Source: Actinophytocola algeriensis
GTDB taxonomy: Bacteria; Actinomycetota; Actinomycetes; Mycobacteriales; Pseudonocardiaceae
Direction of reading: 5' to 3'
DNA length: 64,000 bases
Assembly (NCBI RefSeq): GCF_014203735.1
Contig: NZ_JACHJQ010000005.1
Location: forward strand, 1 to 64,000
The position numbers were made by a program, and so were the translations under genes. Numbering within the stretch: the first letter of the stretch is position 1; each line of letters opens with the position of its first letter. The notes under the pieces are model-generated. The model searched no databases, had not been told where the DNA came from, and saw only the letters and a program-made list of their open reading frames with translations. Below are positions 52,060 to 60,496 of this stretch, piece by piece.

Positions 52060-53181
52060 TCACCGGCGGAGCACGCCGGTCAGCGGGTCGTAGCGGAGGA
52101 CGCGGTGGCGGGATTCGGGCCGGTCCGCGAGACCGTCCACGCCGACCACCAGCACACCGGTTCTCACCAGATCCCGGGTGGTCACCCGCAGCCACGGCAG
52201 GCCGGCGCGCAACACGGTCACCTCCTCCAGGAGGGTGCCGTCCCGGCCTGCCGCGATGGCGTACCCGGGACCGTCCGCCGGTGCGATGTCCAGGCCGCCG
52301 TCCGCGCGGATCGTGAAGGTGACGACCAGGTCGCCCCGGCCGCCGTTGGCGTCGCCGACGAAGTCGTAGACGGGTGCGGGGTCGCCGACGTAGTGCTTCA
52401 GCCTGCCGAGCCCGGTGACGTCCATGCCGTTGTAGAACGTGCGGCCTTGCGCGTCGAGCCAGAAGTGCGGGTTGTGGGTCTTCGCGCTGAAGTCCGCGCC
52501 CGAGTTGTAGGAGATGTGCCAGTGCGGCGGGTTGTCGGCGTGCAGCGTGTTGTTGGTCTCGAACCCCATGAGCACGAACCGGTGCCCCTTGGCGGCGGCG
52601 CGGGCGATCATGCCGGAGTCCTGCCAGATCACGTGCGCCGCGATGAGCTGGTGCACGACCGACCGCACCTGACCGGCCGGCCACGCCACCGTCGTCCACG
52701 GCCCGGCCACCCGGTCCGGGTCGTTGTGCTCGATGCGGAAGTTCATGCCAGGTGACACGTCCGGGAAGCTCCACACCTGCAGCGTCGGCTGGTTCGCGTC
52801 GGCGGTGGGCAGGGTCACCGGCAGCGTGAACCCGACGCCGTCGCGGTCGCGGCGCAGGTCCAGCCGCGACTCCTGGTGGACCACGGCCCGCACCGGCACC
52901 CCGGGCCACGTGACGCGGACGTCGATGCCGTCGGCCACCGGCCCGCGGACGAACGTGTAGTACTCGGCACGGCTGGCCACGGAGTACTTCGCCCCTGGCA
53001 CGATCTCGTACCCGGCGGGCAGCGTGATCTCCGGCGCCGAGGGCTCGCCCGGCCGCACCCGCACCACGCGGAACGCGGCGTAGCCGAGCTGTTGCGCGGT
53101 GGCGGTGCCGGGCAGCGCGAGCGCCAGCCCGGCGGCGGACGCCCCGGCGAGCAGCGTGCGCCGGGTCAGGTGTGTGGACAT
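52060..53181 (-). CDS. Tat-exported protein of unknown function
   Basis: 373 residues. The N-terminus is a twin-arginine signal (LTRRTLLAGASAAGLALALP, cleavage near TATAQ). The mature part is beta-rich with aromatic and histidine blocks: WHISYNSGADFSAKTHNPHF, VVHQLIAAHVIWQDSGMIAR, VYDFVGDANGGRGDLVVTFT. The HWHISYNSG...HNPHF run could bind metal. I recognise no characterised family. It is 113 bases downstream (on its own strand, after) no operon partner; the HNH lipoprotein follows on the same strand. Confidence 0.7.
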   Translation of the reverse strand: MSTHLTRRTLLAGASAAGLALALPGTATAQQLGYAAFRVVRVRPGEPSAPEITLPAGYEIVPGAKYSVASRAEYYTFVRGPVADGIDVRVTWPGVPVRAVVHQESRLDLRRDRDGVGFTLPVTLPTADANQPTLQVWSFPDVSPGMNFRIEHNDPDRVAGPWTTVAWPAGQVRSVVHQLIAAHVIWQDSGMIARAAAKGHRFVLMGFETNNTLHADNPPHWHISYNSGADFSAKTHNPHFWLDAQGRTFYNGMDVTGLGRLKHYVGDPAPVYDFVGDANGGRGDLVVTFTIRADGGLDIAPADGPGYAIAAGRDGTLLEEVTVLRAGLPWLRVTTRDLVRTGVLVVGVDGLADRPESRHRVLRYDPLTGVLRR

Positions 53182-53286
53182 GTCACCAGTCCTCGCCTCT
53201 TATCGACGGTTTCTCACCAATCTTGGCTGTGACGGGCCGCGATGACCAGAGGGGACGGCACTGTTCACACACGCTTCTCGCCGCGG

Positions 53287-53673
53287 TCAGTCCCGAGGGT
53301 GCAGCCGCAGCGTGACGTGCGTGGCGTGCTCACCGGTGACCGTGCCGACGACCGCCGCGCCGTGGTGGTCGTATTTGGCGTGGTAGACCGCGTCGATGTC
53401 GGCGTGTGCCGGAGCGTCCGGAGCCTGGCGGTCGAACTCGACGTCGCGTTCGACGCCACCCGCCTGGATGCGCCCGCGGCCCGCGGCGACGGCCCGGCGG
53501 AACCACGGGTTGTCCGCGCCGTGGCCGGACCGCACGTAGACGGCGTCGCCGGTGGTGGCGGTCCAGATGGTGACGTACGGGCGCAGGGTGCCGTCCGGCC
53601 GGCAGGACGCGATCCGCAGCTCGGCCGCGTCGCCGATGCGGCGGAGTTCGTCGGGGGTCCACGTGGTGCTCAT
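53287..53673 (-). CDS. DUF2255 family protein (split-barrel nitroreductase-like)
   Basis: 128 residues from ATG 53673, eight bases after the stop of the response-regulator/oxidoreductase gene, with no clear ribosome-binding site, so probably translated by coupling. WTPDELRRIGDAAELRIASC, YVTIWTATTGDAVYVRSGHG, NPWFRRAVAAGRGRIQAGGV and KYDHHGAAVVGTVTG match DUF2255, a flavin-type split beta-barrel family. It may use F420 or FMN. A redox partnership with the upstream gene is inferred from the linkage. Confidence 0.85.
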   Translation of the reverse strand: MSTTWTPDELRRIGDAAELRIASCRPDGTLRPYVTIWTATTGDAVYVRSGHGADNPWFRRAVAAGRGRIQAGGVERDVEFDRQAPDAPAHADIDAVYHAKYDHHGAAVVGTVTGEHATHVTLRLHPRD

Positions 53674-53681
53674 GGTGTGAG

Positions 53682-55343
53682 TCAAACACCCGCCGCGTAC
53701 TGGTGGATCTGCGTCACGGCAAGTGCTCCCTCGCCCACGGCGGAGGCGATGCGCTTCACCGAGTCGGCACGGACGTCGCCCGCCGCGAACACCCCGGGCG
53801 CGCTCGTCTCGAGCAGCATCGGTGCGCGGGGCAGGTCCCAGCTCTCGTCGAGCCCGCCAGCCAGCGCGGGTCCGGTGAGCAGGTACCCGCCCGCGTCCCT
53901 GCGCACCGCGCCCGCGAGCCACTCGGTGCGCGGGCGGGCGCCGATGAAGCTGAACATGGACTCCGCCGCGATCTCGTCGGTGGCACCGGAGTCGTTGTCC
54001 CGCAACGTGATCCGTTCCAGGTGCGCCGACCCGCCCACGGTCTCGACCTCGGTCGTCACGCGTACCTCGATGTTCGCCGTCCCGTCGATCTCGTCCACCA
54101 GGTAGCGCGACATGCGGCTCGCCAGCGACGTCGCCCGCACGAGCATCGTCACCCGCTCGGCGTGCTTCGCGAAGTGCAGCGCCGCCTGACCGGCCGAGTT
54201 CGCGCCACCGACGATCACCACGTGCTGGCCCGCGCACAGGGCGGCCTCGGAGTTGGTGGACCCGTAGTAGATCCCCGCGCCCTCGAAGCGGTCGCAGCCG
54301 TCGATCGCGAGGCGGTGGTAGGACAGGCCGGTGGCCAGCAGCACGCTGCCCGCGCCGATCTCGCGGCCGTCGGACAGGCCGATCAGGTGCGCGCGGCCCG
54401 CCCTGCGCAACGACACAGCACCGACCGGGGCGAGTAGTTCGGCGCCGAACCGGCGGGCCTGCGCCACCGCGCGCCGCGTCAGCTCGGCACCGCTCACCCC
54501 GGCCGGGAACCCGAGGTAGTTCTCGATCCGGCTGGACATGCCTGCCTGGCCGCCGGGCACGTGCGCGTCCAGCAGCAGCGTCGACAGGCCCTCCGACGCG
54601 CCGTACACCGCGGCGGCCAGCCCGGTGGGCCCGCCGCCCACGATGACCAGGTCGTAGTGCGGGCGGGACAACTCGCCACGCAGGCCGAGCGCGTCCATCA
54701 GGCCGGCCCGCGTCGGCCGCACCAGCCGCCTGCCGTCCGGCAGCTCCACCGCGGGCACCTCGCCATCGTGTTCTGAGCCGTCGGCCGCCACGTCGACGAA
54801 GCGGAACGGCTGCAACAGGCGGGTGAGGAGGTCCCGGAGCTGGTGCGTCGCGGGGGAGAACCGGTGGCCGATCACCCGGATGCCCTCGTACGGCGGCTCG
54901 TAGGTCGACTGCCACTCCGCCAGCTGGTCGTCCAGCACCGGGTACAGCCGCTCCGCGGGCGGCTCCCACGGCTTGACCAGGTAGTGGTGCAGCTTCACCT
55001 GGTTGATCGCGTCGATCGCGGCCGTCGTGTCCGCGTAACCGGTCAGCAGCACCCGCCGTGCCGACGGAAACCGGTTCAGCGACTCGGCGAAGAACTCGAT
55101 GCCCGTCATCTCCGGCATGCGCTGGTCGACGAGGAGGAGCGCGGGCTCCTCCCGGCGTTCCGCGAGCTGGTCGAGGATGCGCAGCCCGTCGGCGGGCGAG
55201 GTCGTGCACAGCACCCGGTAGCGGTCGCCGTAGGCGCTGAGCAGGTCCCTGCGGACGGCCCGCAGCACGTGCGTGTCGTCGTCGACGGCGAGCAGAGCCG
55301 GGCGGTGCCTCGGCGGTGTGGACGGCGGCGTGGACACGGTCAT
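53682..55343 (-). CDS. Response-regulator receiver fused to thioredoxin-reductase-like FAD oxidoreductase
   Basis: 553 residues from ATG 55343. Receiver at about 15-140: acidic triad AVDDDTHV, phospho-Asp 73 in LLVDQRMPEMTG, YLVKPWEP with Lys. A short beta/thioredoxin-like linker (VIGHRFSPATHQLRDLLTRL, VPAVELPDGRRLVRPT) spans 150-235. The FAD domain starts YDLVIVGGGPTGLAAAVYGA near 250, then GGQAGMSSRIENYLGFP, a second NAD(P) loop VVIVGGANSAGQAALHF near 385, and FAAGDVRADSVKRIASAVGE near 525. The redox CxxC of thioredoxin reductase is replaced (GIYYGSTNSEA), so it cannot reduce thioredoxin in the usual way. No histidine kinase is adjacent. It is divergent from the DJ-1/ThDP/GlgX operon. Confidence 0.88.
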   Translation of the reverse strand: MTVSTPPSTPPRHRPALLAVDDDTHVLRAVRRDLLSAYGDRYRVLCTTSPADGLRILDQLAERREEPALLLVDQRMPEMTGIEFFAESLNRFPSARRVLLTGYADTTAAIDAINQVKLHHYLVKPWEPPAERLYPVLDDQLAEWQSTYEPPYEGIRVIGHRFSPATHQLRDLLTRLLQPFRFVDVAADGSEHDGEVPAVELPDGRRLVRPTRAGLMDALGLRGELSRPHYDLVIVGGGPTGLAAAVYGASEGLSTLLLDAHVPGGQAGMSSRIENYLGFPAGVSGAELTRRAVAQARRFGAELLAPVGAVSLRRAGRAHLIGLSDGREIGAGSVLLATGLSYHRLAIDGCDRFEGAGIYYGSTNSEAALCAGQHVVIVGGANSAGQAALHFAKHAERVTMLVRATSLASRMSRYLVDEIDGTANIEVRVTTEVETVGGSAHLERITLRDNDSGATDEIAAESMFSFIGARPRTEWLAGAVRRDAGGYLLTGPALAGGLDESWDLPRAPMLLETSAPGVFAAGDVRADSVKRIASAVGEGALAVTQIHQYAAGV

Positions 55344-55439
55344 GGGCACCAGTGTCGCCGCGTACCAGGGAATTCCCCGACAACCTGACGAAGTGGCCGG
55401 AAGCCGGCGCGGACTTCGTGGAGTAGGGGGCCCGGTTCT

Positions 55440-55453
55440 TGTTAGCCCCAACA
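55440..55453 (+). promoter_or_regulatory. Imperfect TGTT...AACA dyad before the 55.5-64 kb operon
   Basis: TGTTAGCCCCAACA lies 21 bases before the GTG start of the first operon gene. It resembles the dyad upstream of GH43 (TGTTAACGCTAACA) at both ends but not in the centre, so a LacI-type sugar control is only a possibility. The 131-base gap to the divergent fusion gene holds nothing else I can name. Confidence 0.3.
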
Positions 55454-55474
55454 GATGCGGATTCACTCGATGGC

Positions 55475-56296
55475 GTGACGAAGATACTCATCATTCTCTC
55501 GGAATACGGCTACTGGGGCGAGGAACTCCTCGGACCGCTCGTGGCTTTCGACGAACGCGGCTACCAGAGCGTGTTCGCCACGCCGACCGGCAAGCGCGCG
55601 CACGCGCTGCCGCCGAGCCTCGACCCCGGCTACATCGATCCGCCCCTCGGCCGTTCGGTCACCACACCGGAGGTCGCGGTGGCGGCGCGGGAACTCGACG
55701 AGTCGTCCCGTTTGGACAATCCGATCAGCCTCGAACAGTGGATCCCCGACCGGCCATACCAGAGCGAGCAGGATCCGCTGCGCAGGATGGAGGCCTACTA
55801 CCGCGAGCTCGCGACCCTGGACACCGACGTCGAGCAGTACGACGCGCTCGTGGTCGTCGGCGGCAGCGGGCCCATCGTCGACCTCGCCAACAACGGCAGG
55901 CTGCACGAGCTGGTCCTCGCGTTCGTGCGTGCGGACAAGCCCATTCTCGCGCTGTGCTACGGCGTCGCCGCCCTCGCGTTCGCCCGCGACTGGGAGGACC
56001 GCAAGAGCATCATCTGGGGCAAACACGTCACCGGGCACTGCAAGGAGTACGACTACAAGGACGGCACGGGGTTCCTCGGCGTCGACTTCAACATGGGCCC
56101 GCCGCCGTACCCGCTGGAGTACATCCTGCGCGACGCGACCGGCCCGGACGGGCGCTACCACGGCAACGTCGGCAAGGAGACCTCGGTCATCGTCGACCAC
56201 CCGTACGTCACCGCACGGTCCACTCCGGACTCCTTCCTCGGCGGCAGCAAGCTCGTCGAGGTGCTCGAGTCCGGTCTGCGCCGGTACGGCTGGTAG
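55475..56296 (+). CDS. DJ-1/PfpI superfamily protein (first of two)
   Basis: 273 residues from GTG 55475 (no strong Shine-Dalgarno). VTKILIILSEYGYWGEELLG opens the class I glutamine amidotransferase-like fold; YDALVVVGGSGPIVDLANNG near 124-143 and the nucleophile elbow KPILALCYGVAALAFARDWE (Cys near 158) follow, then FLGVDFNMGPPPYPLEYILR. The Cys elbow is typical of glyoxalase/hydratase, chaperone or amidase members (Hsp31-like). Longer than simple DJ-1 proteins. First gene of the nine-gene operon; six bases from the ThDP enzyme. It may detoxify or process a reactive carbonyl. Confidence 0.8.
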   Translation: MTKILIILSEYGYWGEELLGPLVAFDERGYQSVFATPTGKRAHALPPSLDPGYIDPPLGRSVTTPEVAVAARELDESSRLDNPISLEQWIPDRPYQSEQDPLRRMEAYYRELATLDTDVEQYDALVVVGGSGPIVDLANNGRLHELVLAFVRADKPILALCYGVAALAFARDWEDRKSIIWGKHVTGHCKEYDYKDGTGFLGVDFNMGPPPYPLEYILRDATGPDGRYHGNVGKETSVIVDHPYVTARSTPDSFLGGSKLVEVLESGLRRYGW

Positions 56297-56302
56297 GCCG
56301 CC

Positions 56303-57895
56303 ATGCACGCGCGACCCGGCAAGATCGCGATCTTCGAGCAGTTCGCGGCGGACGGCATGACCACCATGTTCGGCAACCCCGGCACCGTGGAGCAGGGCTT
56401 CCTGGACATCGTGGACCAGCTGCCCGCGTTCGACTACGTGCTGGCGTTGCAGGAGACCGTCGCGGTCGGCATCGCGGACGGGTACTGCCGGGCCGCGGCC
56501 GCGCCCGCACTGGTGCAGCTGCACACCGGTGTCGGTCTCGGCAACGGGATCGGCATGCTGTACCAGGCGAAGCGCGGCCACTCGCCGCTCGTGGTGATCG
56601 CGGGCAGCTCCGGCGTGCGCTACGACGCCATGGACTCGCAGATGGCCGCCGACCTCGTCGCCATGGCGCGGCCGGTGACCAAGTACGCGACCAGGGTCAC
56701 CGACCCCTCCTCGGTGCTGCGGGTGCTGCGCCGCGCGGTGAAGATCGCCATGACCCCACCGCGCGGGCCGGTGTTCGTCGAGCTGCCCATGGACGTGCTC
56801 GACGCGCCGACCACGGAACCCGCGATCCCGGCGAACATCCCGAGCCGCGCGACGCTCCCGCCGCACTCCGAACTGGACCGCGCGGCCGAGCTGCTGCTCG
56901 GCGCGCAACGCCCGGTGATCCTCATCGGTGACGGGGTCGCGGTGTCCGAGGCGCAGAACGAGCTGACCGAGGTGGCTGAACGGCTCGGCGCACCCGTGTG
57001 GGGCGTGGACACGTCCGAGGTGAACATGGACACCACGAACCCGTTGTACCGCGGGGAGACCGGTCACATGTTCGGCGAGGTGTCCGCCAAGGCGGTCGCG
57101 GACGCGGACGCCGTGCTGATCGTCGGCACGTACGTGTTCCCGGACGTGTTCCCCTTGCTGGACAACCCGTTCGGCGACGCGAAGGTCGTGCACATCGACC
57201 TGGACGAGTACGAGATCGGCAAGAACCACCCGGTGGACCTCGGACTGGTGGCCGACCCGAGGATGACCCTCGCCGGCCTCGCGGCCCGGCTGCCCGACCG
57301 GCGGGGCGAGCGGACCGGCTGGCGCAGGCCGCCGGTCGACCAGGGCGACCCGCTGATCGAGCAGTTCGCCGCGGCGCTCGCCGACCGGGTGACCGGTGAG
57401 CTGGTGGTGTTCGACGAGGCGCTGACGGCGTCCCCCGGCCTCCGGCGCCACCTGCCGCCCCGGGTACCGGGGAGCTACTTCGCCACCCGGGGCGGTTCCC
57501 TCGGCGTCGGGATCCCGGGCGCCATCGGGACCAAGCTCGCGCGGCCGGCCGCGGAGGTGGTCGGGTTCACCGGTGACGGCGGCAGCATGTACACGGTCCA
57601 GGCGTTGTGGACGGCAGCGCGGTACGGCGTCGCGGCCAAGTTCGTCATCTGTGACAACGGCCGGTACCGCTTGCTGGACAACAACATCGAGCAGTACTGG
57701 CGGGAACGGGACATCCAGCCGCACGCCTACCCTGGCTCGTTCGACCTGACCACACCGCCGATCGGCTTCGTGGCGCTGGCGGAGAGCATGGGCGTGCGGG
57801 GCGTCAAGGTCGAGAAGGCGGCCGACGTCGAGCAGGCGGTGGCCGACATGCTCGACCACGACGGCCCGTTCCTGGTTCACCTGATCACGTCCTGA
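56303..57895 (+). CDS. Thiamine-diphosphate-dependent 2-oxoacid decarboxylase/synthase
   Basis: 530 residues, three-domain ThDP enzyme. N-terminal Pyr domain: FGNPGTVEQGFLDIVDQLPA near 23-42 and catalytic Glu in VLALQETVAVGIADGYCRAA near 50. Middle domain: RPVILIGDGVAVSEAQNELT. PP domain: GVGIPGAIGTKLARPA and the GDG...NN signature, VGFTGDGGSMYTVQALWTAA with FVICDNGRYRLLDNN near 450-465. Resembles benzoylformate decarboxylase/glyoxylate carboligase/acetolactate-synthase relatives; no separate small subunit is present. It would make or cleave a C-C bond next to a carbonyl. Between two DJ-1 genes, which fits glyoxal/glyoxylate or alpha-keto aldehyde chemistry (inference). Confidence 0.88.
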   Translation: MHARPGKIAIFEQFAADGMTTMFGNPGTVEQGFLDIVDQLPAFDYVLALQETVAVGIADGYCRAAAAPALVQLHTGVGLGNGIGMLYQAKRGHSPLVVIAGSSGVRYDAMDSQMAADLVAMARPVTKYATRVTDPSSVLRVLRRAVKIAMTPPRGPVFVELPMDVLDAPTTEPAIPANIPSRATLPPHSELDRAAELLLGAQRPVILIGDGVAVSEAQNELTEVAERLGAPVWGVDTSEVNMDTTNPLYRGETGHMFGEVSAKAVADADAVLIVGTYVFPDVFPLLDNPFGDAKVVHIDLDEYEIGKNHPVDLGLVADPRMTLAGLAARLPDRRGERTGWRRPPVDQGDPLIEQFAAALADRVTGELVVFDEALTASPGLRRHLPPRVPGSYFATRGGSLGVGIPGAIGTKLARPAAEVVGFTGDGGSMYTVQALWTAARYGVAAKFVICDNGRYRLLDNNIEQYWRERDIQPHAYPGSFDLTTPPIGFVALAESMGVRGVKVEKAADVEQAVADMLDHDGPFLVHLITS

Positions 57896-57981
57896 GTCGA
57901 TGCTCACTCCGCGAGCTCCGTCTGGGTCGATGCTCACTCCGCGAGCTCCGTCTGGGTCGATGCTCACTCCGCGAGCTCCGT
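57896..57981 (+). repeat. Three tandem 30-bp repeats between the ThDP and second DJ-1 genes
   Basis: The unit GTCGATGCTCACTCCGCGAG plus CTCCGTCTGG is repeated with period 30 (ATGCTCACTCC at 57900, 57930, 57960); the third copy loses its last bases. The array starts directly after the ThDP stop and ends 15 bases before the DJ-1 start, filling the only long gap in the operon. Each unit carries an ATG in frame with the next gene and reads MLTPRAPSGS. Confidence 0.95.
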
Positions 57982-57995
57982 TCGAAAGGACAATC

Positions 57996-58628
57996 GTGAA
58001 CACCATCCTCCGCGAGGGCGGACGGCTGGCAGGACGCAGCGTCGCCGTGTTGATGGAGACGGACTACGTCGAGCCGGAGCTGTGGTACTACCTCCGCCGG
58101 TTCGCGGAGGAAGGTGTCCAGCCGCAGCTGATCACGAGGTTGTGGGGTCAGCCGTCGATCACGTTCACCGGGCACGAGCACCAGCTGCCGATCACGGTGG
58201 ACGGTGACCTCGAGTCGATCGACGTGTCGACTTTGGACGCACTGATCGTACCGTCCGGCATGGTGTCCGACCGGCTGCGCTACTCCGAACACGTCGACGA
58301 GCCGGCTCCCGCGGTGCGGTTCGTGCGGGCGGCGTTCGCGGATCCCGGTGTCCTCAAGGGGATCATCTGCCACGGCATGTGGCTGGTCTCGCCGATCGCG
58401 GAGGTGGTCCGCGGCAGACGGGTCACCTGCCACAACAACCTGATCGGCGACGTGCGCAACATGGGGGCGGTCTACACCGACCAGGACGTGGTGGTCGACG
58501 GCGACCTGGTGACCGCCCGCAGCGCCGACCACTGCCACCTGTTCGCCCGCACGGTCATCGACCTCGTCGCCGCGCGGGCGGGCAGCACCCGGAGGTCCGT
58601 CGTGGACCGGATGGCGAGAAGGGCATGA
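57996..58628 (+). CDS. DJ-1/PfpI superfamily protein (second)
   Basis: 210 residues from GTG 57996, preceded by AAAGGA seven bases away; in-frame ATGs inside the upstream repeats would add up to 32 residues of repeat-coded sequence. GRSVAVLMETDYVEPELWYY, LDALIVPSGMVSDRLRY near 82-98, nucleophile elbow GIICHGMWLVSPIAEVVRGR (Cys near 122, usual AxCHGPW), CHNNLIGDVRNMGAVYTDQD. Closest to PfpI/YhbO-type deglycase or peptidase-like proteins. Its TGA overlaps the AGE gene ATG. Confidence 0.88.
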   Translation: MNTILREGGRLAGRSVAVLMETDYVEPELWYYLRRFAEEGVQPQLITRLWGQPSITFTGHEHQLPITVDGDLESIDVSTLDALIVPSGMVSDRLRYSEHVDEPAPAVRFVRAAFADPGVLKGIICHGMWLVSPIAEVVRGRRVTCHNNLIGDVRNMGAVYTDQDVVVDGDLVTARSADHCHLFARTVIDLVAARAGSTRRSVVDRMARRA

Positions 58629-60481
58629 CCGTGCACTCGGATCTCACCGCGCACCTGATCGCGCGCAACGGCCACACCACACCCGTCGGCGCCTCGGAGT
58701 ACACCGTCTCCGACCTGATCGCTGGTTACGTCACCGGGACCGACGGGTCCTCGGTCGAGCTGCGGACCTCGGACGGGCGGGCGCAGCGGATCGTCATCGG
58801 GCACAACACCTCCGCGGAGTTCCTGCGGAACCTGGGGGAGCCGTACGTCGACGCGACCGCGCAGGTGCCGGAACTGCTGGCTCGGGGCGCCTACCTGTAC
58901 GCCTACGGGGTCCGCTACCCCGACGGGATGTTCGACGCGAAGCGGCTGATCTTCCTCGGCCGCAGGCCGGGGGACTACAACTTCGAGGACCCCCACTGGT
59001 GGGCGCGGCAGCTGGGGGAGATCGCGCGGTTCTACCGGCGGGCGCAGTTCGGCGACAAGCGGCCGGTCGACTTCGCCGACTACCGCACCGTGCTGCGCCT
59101 CGGCGGCGACAAGAGCGACCACTTCGTGCAGGAGACGGACACGATCTCCCGCCTGGTGTACGGGATGGCGTCGGCCTACCTGCTCACCGGCGACGACGAC
59201 TTCCTCGACGTGGCCGAGCGCGGCGTGGACTACCTGCGCGACCACATGCGGTTCGTGGACCGCGACGAGGACGTCGTGTACTGGTACCACGGCATCGACG
59301 TGCGCGGCGGCACCGAGCGCAAGCTGTTCACGTCCGAGTTCGGCGACGACTACGAGGCGATCCCGGCCTACGAGCAGATCTACGCGCTGGTCGGGCAGAC
59401 CCAGACCTTCCGGGTCACCGGCGACCAGCGGATCAGGAGCGACATCGACGCGACGATGCGGCTGTTCCACCGCTTCTTCCGCGACCCGGAGCGCGGCGGG
59501 TACTACTCGCACGTCGACCCGGTGCTGCTGTCCCCGCACCAGGAGTCGCTGCGGCACAACCGGTCGCGCAAGAACTGGAACTCGGTCGGCGACCACGCGC
59601 CCGCGTACCTGATCAACCTCTACCTCGCGACCGGGGACGAGCGGCACGCCGACATGCTGGCTGAGACGTTCGACCTGATCACCGAGCACTTCCCGCGCGA
59701 GGACAGCCCGTTCGTGCAGGAACGGTTCCACGACGACTGGACCCCGGACCAGGAGTGGAGCTGGCAGCAGGACCGGGCGGTCGTGGGGCACAACCTGAAG
59801 ATCGCCTGGAACCTGATGCGGATGAACGCGATCCGGCCCGACCCCCGCTACGTGGAACTGGCCGAACGGCTCGGCCGGACCATGCCGGGCGTGGGCAGCG
59901 ACCGGCAGCGCGGCGGCTGGTACGACGTCGTGGAACGGGTGCTCGCCGACGGCCGCGACCAGCACCGGCTGGTGTGGCACGACCGCAAGGCCTGGTGGCA
60001 GCAGGAACAGGCGATCCTCGCCTACCTGATCCTGGCGGGCAACACCGGCGACACCGATTTCCGGCGGCACGCGCGGGAGGCGTCCTCGTTCTACAACAGC
60101 TTCTTCCTCGACCACGACGAGGGCGGCGTGTACTTCAACGTGCTCGCCGCGGGCACTCCGTACCTGCTCGGCACCGAGCGGCTCAAGGGCAGCCACTCGA
60201 TGAGCATGTACCACAGCAGCGAACTGTGCTTCCTCGCCACCGTGTACCAACGGCTCCTCCTGACCGGCGAGCCGCTCACCCTCTGGTTCCGCCCCAGGCC
60301 CGATGCCGACCGGGTACTGCGCACCGCGCCGGACGCGCTGCCGCCGGGAAGGGTGCGGCTGTCGTGGGTCGAGGTCGACGGACGGCCGTACTCCGCCTTC
60401 GACGCGGACGAGATGACCGTGAAACTGCCCGACACCAGGCACGCGCTCACGGTGCGTGCTCATCTGTCCCCTGTGGACTGA
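58625..60481 (+). CDS. N-acylglucosamine 2-epimerase (AGE)-fold enzyme with N-terminal extension
   Basis: 618 residues from ATG 58625 (ATGA overlap). About 100 N-terminal residues (SDLIAGYVTGTDGSSVELRT, VIGHNTSAEFLRNLGEPYVD) look like a small beta domain; then an (alpha/alpha)6 barrel: DTISRLVYGMASAYLLTGDD, AYEQIYALVGQTQTFRVTGD, NWNSVGDHAPAYLINLYLAT, WQQDRAVVGHNLKIAWNLMR, WWQQEQAILAYLILAGNTGD, SHSMSMYHSSELCFL. His/Glu/Arg residues at helix ends fit AGE-family active sites (mannose, cellobiose or N-acylglucosamine 2-epimerases), but length and extension make the substrate uncertain. Next gene after 15 bases. Confidence 0.8.
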   Translation: MTVHSDLTAHLIARNGHTTPVGASEYTVSDLIAGYVTGTDGSSVELRTSDGRAQRIVIGHNTSAEFLRNLGEPYVDATAQVPELLARGAYLYAYGVRYPDGMFDAKRLIFLGRRPGDYNFEDPHWWARQLGEIARFYRRAQFGDKRPVDFADYRTVLRLGGDKSDHFVQETDTISRLVYGMASAYLLTGDDDFLDVAERGVDYLRDHMRFVDRDEDVVYWYHGIDVRGGTERKLFTSEFGDDYEAIPAYEQIYALVGQTQTFRVTGDQRIRSDIDATMRLFHRFFRDPERGGYYSHVDPVLLSPHQESLRHNRSRKNWNSVGDHAPAYLINLYLATGDERHADMLAETFDLITEHFPREDSPFVQERFHDDWTPDQEWSWQQDRAVVGHNLKIAWNLMRMNAIRPDPRYVELAERLGRTMPGVGSDRQRGGWYDVVERVLADGRDQHRLVWHDRKAWWQQEQAILAYLILAGNTGDTDFRRHAREASSFYNSFFLDHDEGGVYFNVLAAGTPYLLGTERLKGSHSMSMYHSSELCFLATVYQRLLLTGEPLTLWFRPRPDADRVLRTAPDALPPGRVRLSWVEVDGRPYSAFDADEMTVKLPDTRHALTVRAHLSPVD

Positions 60482-60496
60482 ACGGTCGGAGGAGCC

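Noticed and set aside
53682-55343. Functional thioredoxin reductase
   Set aside because: The CxxC pair needed for disulfide reduction is absent.
57896-57981. CRISPR or integrase attachment site
   Set aside because: The units are direct copies with no spacers and there is no integrase nearby.
57900-57995. ATG 57900 as the start of the second DJ-1 protein
   Set aside because: It would add 32 residues coded by the direct repeats; GTG 57996 has its own AAAGGA site and the conserved fold begins just after it.
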